Positions 42,749-51,399 of a stretch of 64,000 bases of DNA are shown piece after piece; position 1 is the stretch's first letter; each line of letters begins with the position of its first letter. The notes under the pieces were generated by a model that had not been told where the DNA came from, did no database searches, and worked only from the letters and a program-made list of their open reading frames with translations. This stretch comes from Ardenticatenaceae bacterium (GTDB lineage Bacteria > Chloroflexota > Anaerolineae > Promineifilales > Promineifilaceae): NCBI GenBank assembly GCA_020634415.1, contig JACKBT010000017.1, positions 44,513 through 108,512 of the forward strand. Direction: 5' to 3'. The translations under genes and the position numbers were made by a program.

Positions 42749-44152
42749 ATGGCAGAAACGGCCGTCAAGACCCCCACACCACCAAAAACACATCCCGACC
42801 ACTCACATTTTATTAAGATTCAGCGGCAATTATGGGCTTATCGTGACCATCATCACTATCTCACTATAATAGATTTGATGTCTCTTTCTTTGGGATTCAG
42901 CAAACAGCTTCGCAGCAACGCACTCACCAAGTTAGCCTCAGAACTCATCGGCCGTTTAGCCTCTTTCGTGCTCGTTTTGGGGGCGGCCCGGCAGTTGAGC
43001 GAGGCCGATTTTGGCCGCTACAACTATGGCCTGGCCCTGGGTTTTGTGCTGGCCCAGTTAGCCGATTTCGGTCTGCAACTGCTGTTAGCCCGCGAAGTAG
43101 CGGCCTCGGCCCAAAGAGCCAAACCCCTCGTCTTAACCGCCTTACGCCTGAAGCTGCTGCTGTCCCTGCCTGTCATCGCGCTGCTACTGGTGGCAGCGGC
43201 CGTTTCCCCCCCACCCTTTCGCCTCAGCCTGCTCGCCCTCGGCCTCGCCCACTTGGGCCAAACCTTTTTGGAATTCGCCGCCTACATCTTTCGGGGCGAG
43301 CAGCGGCTGCTGGTGGAGGCCCAGTTATTGGGCGGGGCACGGGTGGCAACGGCCGTTCTCAGCCTCACCATCCTCACCCTCAAGGGCACACTCACCAGCT
43401 TAGCCCTCACCCAATCAGGCAGCACCCTGCTGATGGTAGGCTGGGCCATGTGGCGGCTGCGACGGGCTGGTTGGTTGGACAACTTCCACGACCTATTCCA
43501 ATTCCAATTTGCCACCCTCAAGCCATCGGCCCGTTTCCTGCTCAACCAGTCCCTTCCCCTGGGCATCTCCATCTTTTTATCCATCGCCTATACCCGTTCC
43601 GCCATCTTCCTGCTGCAATTTCGCCTGGGCGAAGTGGCCGTCGCCCACTTTAGCGCAGCCCATCGCCTCGTCGAACCCACCCAAATCCTGCCTGCCTCCC
43701 TCGTCGCCGCTGCCTTCCCCGCCTTTACCACCCTGCTGCACCAACAGCCAGCGCAGGCCAAACACCTGGGCCTGCGTGTCACGCTGTTATTGGCCTTTTG
43801 CGGTTTGGCTGTCTCCAGCCTCTACTGGCTCACCGCCCCCTGGCTCGTCCCCCTGCTCTATGGTGACCAATTTGGCGACAGCGTCCCGGTTTTGCAATGG
43901 CTGGGACTGTCCATCATCCCCGCTTTCATCAATTACAGCCTGACCCACTATCTTATTGCGCGGGGGCAGCAAAGGGTGATGGGCTGGTTAACGGCCGTTA
44001 TGCTCCTCCTCCACGCCGGTCTAAGCTGGCTGCTCATCCCCCATTGGGGTGTCATCGCCCCCGCCTTCGGCATCATCGCCGCCGAAACAGCCCTCCTTCT
44101 CGGCTGTTTACTCACCCTCACCCTATTGCCCATACCCTCAACACAGGTGTAA
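42749..44152 (+). CDS. Polysaccharide flippase (Wzx/MurJ-superfamily)
   Basis: The product has 467 aa from the first ATG, or ~424 aa from MSLSLGFSKQLRSN, which looks like the true family N terminus (LTKLASELIGRLASFVLVLGAARQLSEADFGRYNYGLALGF). About 12-14 membrane helices follow, as in MATE/MOP flippases. It probably moves lipid-linked saccharide units across the membrane. A TATAAT lies only 8 bp before the second start, so the shorter form could be translated from a nearly leaderless mRNA; neither start has a ribosome site. First gene of a four-gene exopolysaccharide cluster. Confidence 0.88.
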   Translation: MAETAVKTPTPPKTHPDHSHFIKIQRQLWAYRDHHHYLTIIDLMSLSLGFSKQLRSNALTKLASELIGRLASFVLVLGAARQLSEADFGRYNYGLALGFVLAQLADFGLQLLLAREVAASAQRAKPLVLTALRLKLLLSLPVIALLLVAAAVSPPPFRLSLLALGLAHLGQTFLEFAAYIFRGEQRLLVEAQLLGGARVATAVLSLTILTLKGTLTSLALTQSGSTLLMVGWAMWRLRRAGWLDNFHDLFQFQFATLKPSARFLLNQSLPLGISIFLSIAYTRSAIFLLQFRLGEVAVAHFSAAHRLVEPTQILPASLVAAAFPAFTTLLHQQPAQAKHLGLRVTLLLAFCGLAVSSLYWLTAPWLVPLLYGDQFGDSVPVLQWLGLSIIPAFINYSLTHYLIARGQQRVMGWLTAVMLLLHAGLSWLLIPHWGVIAPAFGIIAAETALLLGCLLTLTLLPIPSTQV

Positions 44153-44156
44153 AACC

Positions 44157-45890
44157 ATGCCGACCCCCACATCCGTTATCCTGTCTCGTTTAAGTCTATT
44201 GGTTCTAAGCATTTTCGCCTTCACTCTGCCTTTTGAACGAGACTCACCCCTGTTCGCCCTTGGCCCCCTCACCGTAACCAATGTCGAAGTTACGCTCAGT
44301 TTGTGCCTGGTCGCCGCCGTCTGGCTCACCTGGCGCAATCCGCTCCACGGAAAACGGCCGTTTCCCCGTTGGTGGTTTCTCCTCATGGGCCTGTTCATCG
44401 CCAGCCTTCTCCTCTCCAGTTGGCTAACGGCCGAATTCCCCGCCACTGCCCTCAAAGCCAGCCTGCGCACCATCAGCGGCATCCTGCTAGCTCTGGCACT
44501 CCCCACTCTCATCCGCTCCCGGCAGCAGTTTGTGGTAGTGGCGCTGGCCCTACTCGCTGGCGGCCTGCTGGCCGCCCTCTTGGGTCTCATCGAACTGGTG
44601 CGGGGTGAAGCCTGGGCCATTTTGGATAGTTTGCGCCTCACTCCCACCGCCGCCGGGCCATTTTTGCGGCTGACCGGCCCCTTCGACTATGCCAACCACA
44701 CCGCCATGTACTTTGAAGCCACCTTGCCCCTGCTCTTAGTGGCCACCATCGCGGCCTACGAAAACGGCCGTCGTGCCCTCCTCATGCCCACGCTCATTCT
44801 CCTCTTTGTCTACCTGGAAAGCACTTTCCTCACCTTCAGCCGCGCCAGCTTTGCCACCATCCTGCTCGTCTCTTTATGTCTGGCATTTCTCCTCTGGTTT
44901 GCGCCCCAACCTGCATCCAAACAGCCGTCTCTCTTCTGGGCCAGTCTGGCCGGACTTACTCTCATCCTCATCCCTGTCAACCTCCTGCTCAACAACACCT
45001 TTCGCCTCCGCCTCAGCAGCGAAGGCGACAACGAATGGTACGAAGCCCACATAGACGCGCCCGCCTCCTTGCAAGTAGACGCCGACGAGATCGTCCCCAT
45101 CACCATCACCGTGCATAATAACGGCCGTCTCCACTGGGCCAACAGCGGCGAAAACCTTGTCACCATCGCCGCCATCTGGGCGCAAGCAGACACCCAACTA
45201 GAATGGCAAAACACCATGCGCTGGTCCCTGGGCCAACCCGTCGCCCCTGGCGAAAGCCTCACTATCGAACTACCCGTGCCCACACCCCCCGCCGCCGGTA
45301 ATTACCACCTCACCTGGAACCTGATTCAAGAAGGGATTGTCTGGTTTGAGGGCAAAAACGGGCTTATCACCAGCACCCAAGTACAAGTTGGCTCAACCGC
45401 CGCCACTGCCCCCACCACAACCATGAATCTAGTCCAAACCACTCCCGTTCCTGCGCCCATCCCCGGTCGCCTCACGCTCTGGCAAACAGCCTGGCAGATT
45501 TTTCGCCGCCAGCCTATCTGGGGCATTGGCCTAGACAACTTCCGGCTCGTTTATGGCCGCGAATTAGGCCATACCCTTTGGAACGACTCTATTCACACCA
45601 ACAGTTGGTACGTAGAAACGGCCGTTTCCACCGGCATCATCGGCACACTACCCTTCTTCACCTGGCTCGGCCTCATCGTAGCAGACATCTGGCGCACCTT
45701 ACGCCAACCCACCGCCTGGGCCTGGCAAACGGCCGTCGCCGCCGGCATCCTCGCCTACCTCATTCACGGCCTGCTCGACTACTTCCTCCTCTTCAACAGC
45801 ACCGGCCTGCTCTTCTGGCTTCTCATCGGCTTCTGGTTCAGCCTCAAACAGCTACAAACTGAACAAAGCCCTACTCCCTACGCGAAATAA
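44157..45890 (+). CDS. O-antigen ligase/polymerase-type membrane protein with inserted beta-sandwich domain
   Basis: The 577-aa reading starts at MPTPTSVILSRLSLL, 4 bp after the flippase stop. About ten helices precede residue ~300, including the Wzy_C-like LTGPFDYANHTAMYFEATLPLLL and ESTFLTFSRASFATI. Then a ~130-residue extracytoplasmic insert (ITVHNNGRLHWANSGENL; APGESLTIELPVPTPPAAGNYHLTW; GIVWFEGKNG) resembles an Ig-like domain of the NBR1/CARDB kind. The C-terminal catalytic loop follows (PIWGIGLDNFRLVYGRELGHTLWNDSIHTNSWYVE), then the last helices. It probably joins or extends a surface glycan; the insert may bind it. Confidence 0.85.
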   Translation: MPTPTSVILSRLSLLVLSIFAFTLPFERDSPLFALGPLTVTNVEVTLSLCLVAAVWLTWRNPLHGKRPFPRWWFLLMGLFIASLLLSSWLTAEFPATALKASLRTISGILLALALPTLIRSRQQFVVVALALLAGGLLAALLGLIELVRGEAWAILDSLRLTPTAAGPFLRLTGPFDYANHTAMYFEATLPLLLVATIAAYENGRRALLMPTLILLFVYLESTFLTFSRASFATILLVSLCLAFLLWFAPQPASKQPSLFWASLAGLTLILIPVNLLLNNTFRLRLSSEGDNEWYEAHIDAPASLQVDADEIVPITITVHNNGRLHWANSGENLVTIAAIWAQADTQLEWQNTMRWSLGQPVAPGESLTIELPVPTPPAAGNYHLTWNLIQEGIVWFEGKNGLITSTQVQVGSTAATAPTTTMNLVQTTPVPAPIPGRLTLWQTAWQIFRRQPIWGIGLDNFRLVYGRELGHTLWNDSIHTNSWYVETAVSTGIIGTLPFFTWLGLIVADIWRTLRQPTAWAWQTAVAAGILAYLIHGLLDYFLLFNSTGLLFWLLIGFWFSLKQLQTEQSPTPYAK

Positions 45891-45891
45891 T

Positions 45892-47010
45892 ATGCGCATT
45901 GGCTTCGATGGAACCCCCCTTTTAGGACAGCGTGTCGGCATCGGCAACTACACCGCCCACCTGCTGGGCGCACTGCTGCACAACCATCCCACAGCCGATT
46001 ACTACCTCTACAGCAATCGTCCCCTCGATCAACTAGAACCTGCCTTACAACGAGCCATTCCCATACCCGGCCACTTCCCGCGCAGCCGCCTCTTCTGGAT
46101 GCAGTTCATCCTGCCCCGCCTGCTCCGCCACAGCATCCCCGACCTCTGCCACTACGCCAACGCCTCGGCCCCCTTGTGGCCGCATCAGCAGCCCTTCGTC
46201 CTCACCATCCACGATGCCTCCCTCTTCCTGCATCACCATTACCACCCCTGGAGCCGCCTCATCGCCATCCGCGCCCTGCTGCCCGCCCTGGCTCGCCGCG
46301 CTGCCGCCATCATCACCGTCTCCCAACAAGCCAAAGCCGATCTGATCCAGGCTCTTCACCTGCCCCCCGCCAAAATCCACGTCATCTATGAAGCACCCCC
46401 ACCCCACTTCGCCCCCAGCACCGACCCTGTCTACCTGGCCCGCCTGCGCCAACAATATCAGTTACCAGAGAAATTTATCCTCTATCTGGGCACCCTAGAA
46501 CCACGCAAAAATCTGGCAAGGCTGGTGCAGGCCATCCACCGTCTGCATCAACAAGGCTGCCCGGTGCGCCTGGTGATGGCTGGCCCCAAGGGCTGGCATA
46601 TGAACGGCTTTCAGGAGGAAATCGGCCGTTTAGAAGCCGACAAACTGGTGCAATATCTGGGCTACGTACCCACCGCCGACCTGCCCGGACTGTACACCTT
46701 AGCCACCATCTTCGCCTTTCCCTCTCTATACGAAGGCTTTGGCCTGCCCCCCCTAGAGGCAATGGCCTGCGCCACACCCGTCCTCACCAGCCGCAACTCC
46801 GCCATGGCCGAAGTCGGCGGCGATGCCGTCTACCTGGTCAACCCCTACGCCACCGAGGAGTTGGCCGATGGGCTGCGCCACCTGCTGCAAGATGATGCCC
46901 TGCGCGAAGAGTTAGGCCAACGCGGCTGGCAGCGTGCCCAACAATTTTCCTGGCAGCAAGCTGCCGCCGCCACAACGGCCGTTTACCACCACGTCCTCCA
47001 CCCCACCTGA
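45892..47010 (+). CDS. GT4-type glycosyltransferase
   Basis: The 372-aa protein is a GT-B fold enzyme. The N-terminal domain opens MRIGFDGTPLLGQRVGIGNYTAHL. The C-terminal Glycos_transf_1 domain has LYLGTLEPRKNLARLVQA near 196, MAGPKGW near 230, VQYLGYVPTADLPGLY and the donor-site EX7E motif EGFGLPPLEAMACATPV near 283. It adds a sugar from a nucleotide sugar to a growing lipid-linked glycan on the cytoplasmic side. It starts directly after the upstream ligase stop, in an operon. Confidence 0.93.
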   Translation: MRIGFDGTPLLGQRVGIGNYTAHLLGALLHNHPTADYYLYSNRPLDQLEPALQRAIPIPGHFPRSRLFWMQFILPRLLRHSIPDLCHYANASAPLWPHQQPFVLTIHDASLFLHHHYHPWSRLIAIRALLPALARRAAAIITVSQQAKADLIQALHLPPAKIHVIYEAPPPHFAPSTDPVYLARLRQQYQLPEKFILYLGTLEPRKNLARLVQAIHRLHQQGCPVRLVMAGPKGWHMNGFQEEIGRLEADKLVQYLGYVPTADLPGLYTLATIFAFPSLYEGFGLPPLEAMACATPVLTSRNSAMAEVGGDAVYLVNPYATEELADGLRHLLQDDALREELGQRGWQRAQQFSWQQAAAATTAVYHHVLHPT

Positions 47011-47013
47011 CCC

Positions 47014-48429
47014 ATGTCCTCGCGCCACACCCCATTCCACCTGTGGGTCAGCCTCAGCCAAACCAGCTTCACCCTCTTCATCAGCCTCACCTTCCTCACC
47101 CCCTCCTGGCGCGATGGCCCCTTTCGTTGGTGGCCGCTCTGGCACGCCCCCCTGCTGGCTGGCGCACCCGTCACCATCGGCCTCTTCAACCTGCTGCCCC
47201 TTTGGCTCGGCAGCAGTTGGCTCGTCCATCGGCTCATCAACCGTTCACACCTGCCGCGCTGGCAGTGGGGCAGCCGGGGCCTCACCCTGCCCATGCTGGG
47301 TTTAACCCTTCTCGGCTTACTCAGCCTGGAGCCAGAACTAACCCGGCGCACCTTTACCCAGGCGGGCGGCCTGGCCCTCTTCTGGCTAATCTACCTCTTT
47401 GTCATCAACGAACGGCCGTCTCTCCTCCCGCCCCTCCTCCTCATCATCGCCAGCCAAAGCCTCGTCGCCATCACCCAATTTGGGCTGCAAAAAGACCTGG
47501 GCCTCACCGCACTGGGTGAACTGCCGCTCAACCCGGCCTTTGAAGGCATCACCGTCCTCGCCGCTCGCGGCCAGCCCTGGTTACGCGCCTATGGCCTCAC
47601 CGCGCACCCCAATTTGCTGGGAGCCATGCTAACGATGCTGCTGTTGTGGCTGCTGCCCTCAATCGGTCGTCAGCGAGGCTGGCGGCAAGGGATCATGCTG
47701 CTCGTTTTCAGTCTCGGTTTGTTGGGATTATTCGTCAGCTTTTCCCGCTCCGCCTGGCTGGCCTTTGGCCTGGGTCTGGTCATCTGGTATTTGGTGAAAA
47801 TTCAAAATCACCCTAGCGGAGATTGGCCCAATCTTGAAGATTGGGCCAATCTGAAAACCGCGAACCTATTTACGAACAGTTACGGGTCACACAAGCCACT
47901 GGCTCCATCAGAGATGCCCATACCCAGCAAACGGCCGTTCCCCCACCGGCAACTTCTCCCCCTCATCCCCCTCCTTCTCCTCTTCCTCTTCAACTACGAT
48001 CTCGTCCTCAGCCGCCTGGTTGACCTGAACTCTCCCCTCGAACTAACCTCCCTCAACCAACGCCTGACCGACGGCCGTTTAGCCCTGCACATCATCGCCC
48101 AACAGCCCTGGCAGGGCGTGGGGCTGGGGCATTACGAACAATTCGCCCAAAACCTCAACCCCGACGCGCACCGTGTCCACAATGTCCCCCTCTACGTCAC
48201 TGCCGAATTGGGGCTGCTCGCCGCCCTTTTTTGGCTCTGGCTCATGCTCACCCCCTTTGTCCAGTGGCGCCAACAGGCCCTGGGTGCGGGCTTCCTGGCT
48301 GCCTGGACTGCCATGCTGCTGATGAACATGTTCGACACAATGGTCTGGTGGTCGAGCAATTGGCAAACGGCCGTTCTCTTCGCCCTCCTCACCGCCCAAA
48401 CCAGCCAACAACTGAGGCGCACAGCTTAG
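47014..48429 (+). CDS. O-antigen ligase-family membrane protein (second copy)
   Basis: The 471-aa protein has 10-12 hydrophobic helices with the Wzy_C family segments AYGLTAHPNLLGAMLTMLLLW near 196, VSFSRSAWLAFGLGLVIWYLV near 240, and the periplasmic catalytic loop QPWQGVGLGHYEQFAQNLNPDAHRVHNVPLYVTAELG near 360. It lies 3 bp after the glycosyltransferase. A 33-bp palindrome in frame encodes DWPNLEDWANL in a cytoplasmic or loop region near residue 270. As polymerase or ligase it would act on the same glycan as its neighbours. Confidence 0.85.
   Translation: MSSRHTPFHLWVSLSQTSFTLFISLTFLTPSWRDGPFRWWPLWHAPLLAGAPVTIGLFNLLPLWLGSSWLVHRLINRSHLPRWQWGSRGLTLPMLGLTLLGLLSLEPELTRRTFTQAGGLALFWLIYLFVINERPSLLPPLLLIIASQSLVAITQFGLQKDLGLTALGELPLNPAFEGITVLAARGQPWLRAYGLTAHPNLLGAMLTMLLLWLLPSIGRQRGWRQGIMLLVFSLGLLGLFVSFSRSAWLAFGLGLVIWYLVKIQNHPSGDWPNLEDWANLKTANLFTNSYGSHKPLAPSEMPIPSKRPFPHRQLLPLIPLLLLFLFNYDLVLSRLVDLNSPLELTSLNQRLTDGRLALHIIAQQPWQGVGLGHYEQFAQNLNPDAHRVHNVPLYVTAELGLLAALFWLWLMLTPFVQWRQQALGAGFLAAWTAMLLMNMFDTMVWWSSNWQTAVLFALLTAQTSQQLRRTA
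47820..47852. repeat. 33-bp palindrome inside the second ligase gene
   Basis: AGATTGGCCCAATCTT joins its complement around a one-base centre. It is 11 codons long, so it does not shift the reading frame; the protein carries the internally repetitive DWPNL-EDWANL. Confidence 0.85.
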
Positions 48430-48432
48430 TAA

Positions 48433-48486
48433 GGGGACTGGAGACTAGAGATTAACCAGTCTCCAGTCTCTAGTCTCCAATCTCCA
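48433..48486. repeat. Heptad-repeat hairpin (GGAGACT family) after the glycan cluster
   Basis: Left arm GGGGACT GGAGACT AGAGATT; right arm CAGTCTC CAGTCTC TAGTCTC CAATCTC. It begins a few bases past the last gene's stop and lies between convergent genes. Confidence 0.8.
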
Positions 48487-48537
48487 AAATCGCTAAGTTA
48501 AAAACGAAAGATTCCTTAAAACGGCCGTTCCCCCAGC

Positions 48538-48948
48538 CTAATCGTGCAGCTTCGCCCCCTTCACGACCTTGTCAATCTCCTTCCGCTCCCCGCGCACCGC
48601 CAGCCCCACCAACGGCAAAGCCTCCGTCGCATACCGCGTCACCGTCTCCCGATTAGCCGCATCATGCCCCGTCACAAACATATCTTCAATATAAACCGAC
48701 GCCGGAATCTGCCGGGCATTGGCCCGGTTCAGAATCGTCTTCAACCGATCCCGATTTGTCTTCATAATAATCATCGGCTGAATACAGAGCGGCAAATACT
48801 CCTTCTCAGAACCATCCCGATACACCTCACCCATAATTCCTTGCGTCGCCCCCACAATGCCCGACGTTAGGAAGGCCGTCACATTCAGCTTTTGCCAAAC
48901 AGGTAAGTCCTCGGCAATCACAATGGCAATTTTGGTATCAAATTCCAT
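48538..48948 (-). CDS. DUF2000 family protein
   Basis: The 136-aa protein matches DUF2000 (EFDTKIAIVIAEDLPVWQKLNVTAFLTSGIVG at the start, LCIQPMIIMK near 53, VYIEDMFVTGHDAANRETV near 85). This family is predicted to have a peptidyl-tRNA-hydrolase-II-like fold and no proven function. It begins 3 bp after guaB, so the two are co-transcribed. Confidence 0.85.
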   Translation of the reverse strand: MEFDTKIAIVIAEDLPVWQKLNVTAFLTSGIVGATQGIMGEVYRDGSEKEYLPLCIQPMIIMKTNRDRLKTILNRANARQIPASVYIEDMFVTGHDAANRETVTRYATEALPLVGLAVRGERKEIDKVVKGAKLHD

Positions 48949-48951
48949 AGG

Positions 48952-50412
48952 CTACATCCGCTTTACATCGTGGCTGTGGCTTTCCCGAATACCCGCTGGC
49001 GTAATCTCAATAAACTCCGCGTTTTGCCACAACTCCTCAATATTGTGCGCCCCGCCATAACTCAAACCAGAACGCAAACCGCCTGCCATCTGGTAAATAA
49101 TCTCGCGCACATGGCCGCGATAAGGCACAACTGCCTCCACCCCTTCGGGCACAACCTTGTCCCAATCCTCCTGGCTCTCCGCACTTTCATCCTGGCCGCT
49201 TTCCACCACCTTGCGCCCCATGGCCGCCCCCAGCGAGGCCATGCCGCGCACCACCTTCACCTTCTGCCCATCCCGAATCACGGGTGCGCCCGGTGCTTCC
49301 TCACAGCCTGCAAACAGACTACCAATCATCACCGTGCTGGCCCCTGCCGCCAGTGCCTTCACCATGTCGCCCGAAACTTTGATGCCACCATCGGAGATGA
49401 TGGGGATATTGCGGCCAGAGGCGGCAACCCCGGCCACGCTGTCCATAACGGCCGTTAACTGCGGCACACCAAAACCCGTCACCACCCGCGTCGTGCAAAT
49501 GGAACCCGGCCCCACACCCACTTTAATGGCATCCGCCCCCGCCTCCGCCAGCTCTCGCGCCCCCTCCGCCGAGGCCACATTACCCGCAATAATCTGCGCC
49601 GAAGGGAATTCGCGGCGCAAATTTTTTACCATCTCAATGCAGTGGTCAGCATGGCCGTGCGCGATGTCCAGCACCAGCACATCCACCCCCGCCTCCAGCA
49701 AACAGGCAGCGCGGTCACGGTCTTCGGGTTTCACACCAATGGCCGCGCCGACACGCAAACGGCCGTTTTCATCCTTCGTCGCCTGGGGGTGCTTTTCCGG
49801 CTTAATCACATCCTGCGCCGTAATCAGCCCCACCACCTTGCCCGCCTCATCCACAATGGGCAGCTTCTCCAGCCGATGCTCATACAAGATGGCGCGAGCC
49901 TCATCCAGCGTGGTATTGGGCCGCGCACTGATGATCTGATCCGGCGGGGTCATCACCTCACCCACCGTAATGGTGTCATCGGGTGCCAGCAGTAAATCTC
50001 TCTGGGTGATGAGGCCCACGAGACGGCCGTTACCGTTTGTCACCACCAGACCACCCACCTCATGCTGCTGCATCAGCTTCCTGGCCTGCGCCAACGTTGC
50101 CGCCACATCCACCGCATAAGGGTCTTCCACAATAAACCCTTCAGCCCGCTTCACGCGCTGCACCTGGCGCACCTGCTGCACCACCGTCATAAAGCGGTGC
50201 AAAATGCCAATGCCACCCGCCCGCGCCATAGCAATCGCCATCGTCGCTTCCGTCACCGTGTCCATATTGGCACTAATAATCGGCACTTGCAGCCGAATCG
50301 TTGGCGTCAGCCACGTGGCCGTACTCACATCCTGCCGCGAGGCAAAGGGCGAGCGTTTGGGAATGAGCAATACATCATCGAAGGTTAAGCCCTTCTGTTG
50401 TCGGATTTTCAT
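48952..50412 (-). CDS. guaB: Inosine-5'-monophosphate dehydrogenase
   Basis: The 486-aa protein has the standard layout. An N-terminal barrel half ([39 protein letters not shown]) is followed by two CBS domains (~95-210; [23 protein letters not shown]). The catalytic loop has [11 protein letters not shown] with the active-site Cys near 303, then [30 protein letters not shown] and the C-terminal flap region [11 protein letters not shown]. It oxidises IMP to XMP with NAD, the rate-limiting step to GTP. AGAGG precedes the start. Confidence 0.97.
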   Translation of the reverse strand: MKIRQQKGLTFDDVLLIPKRSPFASRQDVSTATWLTPTIRLQVPIISANMDTVTEATMAIAMARAGGIGILHRFMTVVQQVRQVQRVKRAEGFIVEDPYAVDVAATLAQARKLMQQHEVGGLVVTNGNGRLVGLITQRDLLLAPDDTITVGEVMTPPDQIISARPNTTLDEARAILYEHRLEKLPIVDEAGKVVGLITAQDVIKPEKHPQATKDENGRLRVGAAIGVKPEDRDRAACLLEAGVDVLVLDIAHGHADHCIEMVKNLRREFPSAQIIAGNVASAEGARELAEAGADAIKVGVGPGSICTTRVVTGFGVPQLTAVMDSVAGVAASGRNIPIISDGGIKVSGDMVKALAAGASTVMIGSLFAGCEEAPGAPVIRDGQKVKVVRGMASLGAAMGRKVVESGQDESAESQEDWDKVVPEGVEAVVPYRGHVREIIYQMAGGLRSGLSYGGAHNIEELWQNAEFIEITPAGIRESHSHDVKRM

Positions 50413-50491
50413 GGAATACCTCTTACATCATAGGGAAAGTTAGTTGGACATACCCCAAAATAGTATCCTTTTCATGCCATTTCAGCCAGAT

Positions 50492-51268
50492 TCACTCCTC
50501 TTCATCGGCATCGGCCAGAGGCAATGTGAACCAAAAGATGCTGCCTCTGCCCACCTCACTTTCCATTCCTATAGTTCCCCCATAAAGGGTAACTAATTGT
50601 TTGACACGATAAAGGCCTGCCCCCAAATTATTATGTTTACGTATGATTTCATGTTTGCCACGAAACCAATATCTAAATATGTGCTCCAACTCATCCTCGG
50701 GAATACCAACACCAGTATCTGTGACCTTGAAAAGGGCAAAATGACCTTCTCGTTTAATCAACAAATTAATTTGGCCAGGGGGTGGTGTATAGAGAACAGC
50801 ATTATTGAGTAATTCTGCAATTAACTTTAAGCAAACTTTACAGCTAGCCGACACGCACAAAGATTCGGGTATTACTGATATAAACTTGTGTCCGTATTTT
50901 TCAATTTTTACACTTTGTGTAGATAAAAACGTATCAATACAGGATTTAATATCACTTGATTCAACCTCCAAAGTCTGGATATTGCTTTGTAGGCGAATGA
51001 TATATGCATCTTCCATTAAAGCATCAGTAATGTAGGATATTCTGTTTGCACTGTTATAGATTCTTTTAATATCTTCTTCTTGTTCTTGAGTTAACGATCC
51101 TTCAACACCATGAGATAACAATTCAGCAAAACCCTGTATTGTGCTAATCGGCATCCGTAATTCATGAACCATCGTGGCTACAAGCTCATTTAACTTCTGG
51201 AACGATTGTTGATAACGCATTGCAAGTTCCTCGAAATTCACCTCTTTATCATCATTTTTAGCTGGCAT
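50492..51268 (-). CDS. Soluble sensor histidine kinase (transmitter only)
   Basis: The 258-aa protein has a HisKA H-box (VATMVHELRMPISTIQGFAELL, His near 35) and a HATPase domain with N-box ELLNNAVLYTPPP, G1 DTGVGIP and G2 NNLGAGLYRVKQLVTLYGG. There is no sensor domain and no membrane helix. It is AT-rich compared with its neighbours and lacks the iterated palindrome, which suggests it was acquired recently. AAGG lies before the ATG. No response regulator is adjacent. Confidence 0.88.
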   Translation of the reverse strand: MPAKNDDKEVNFEELAMRYQQSFQKLNELVATMVHELRMPISTIQGFAELLSHGVEGSLTQEQEEDIKRIYNSANRISYITDALMEDAYIIRLQSNIQTLEVESSDIKSCIDTFLSTQSVKIEKYGHKFISVIPESLCVSASCKVCLKLIAELLNNAVLYTPPPGQINLLIKREGHFALFKVTDTGVGIPEDELEHIFRYWFRGKHEIIRKHNNLGAGLYRVKQLVTLYGGTIGMESEVGRGSIFWFTLPLADADEEE

Positions 51269-51279
51269 AGTTTACCTTA

Positions 51280-51399
51280 TCAATTGAGCTTAGGTTGAAA
51301 AGCTGGATAGAGTGGCAACAGTTCGGTATCGGGCCATTGGTTGGTGAGATAGTTGAGCAGACGGCTGGCGGTGGCGTAAATGGCGGGGTAACGGCCGTT
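51280..51399 (-). other. In-frame 39-codon continuation after the metallophosphoesterase stop
   Basis: Directly after the TGA of the phosphoesterase the same frame stays open for 39 codons (NGRYPAIYATASRLLNYL... to a TGA). The text looks protein-like and starts at an AACGGCCGTT palindrome. It may be a lost C-terminal tail cut off by one stop codon, or the end of a deleted gene. It has no start of its own. Confidence 0.35.
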
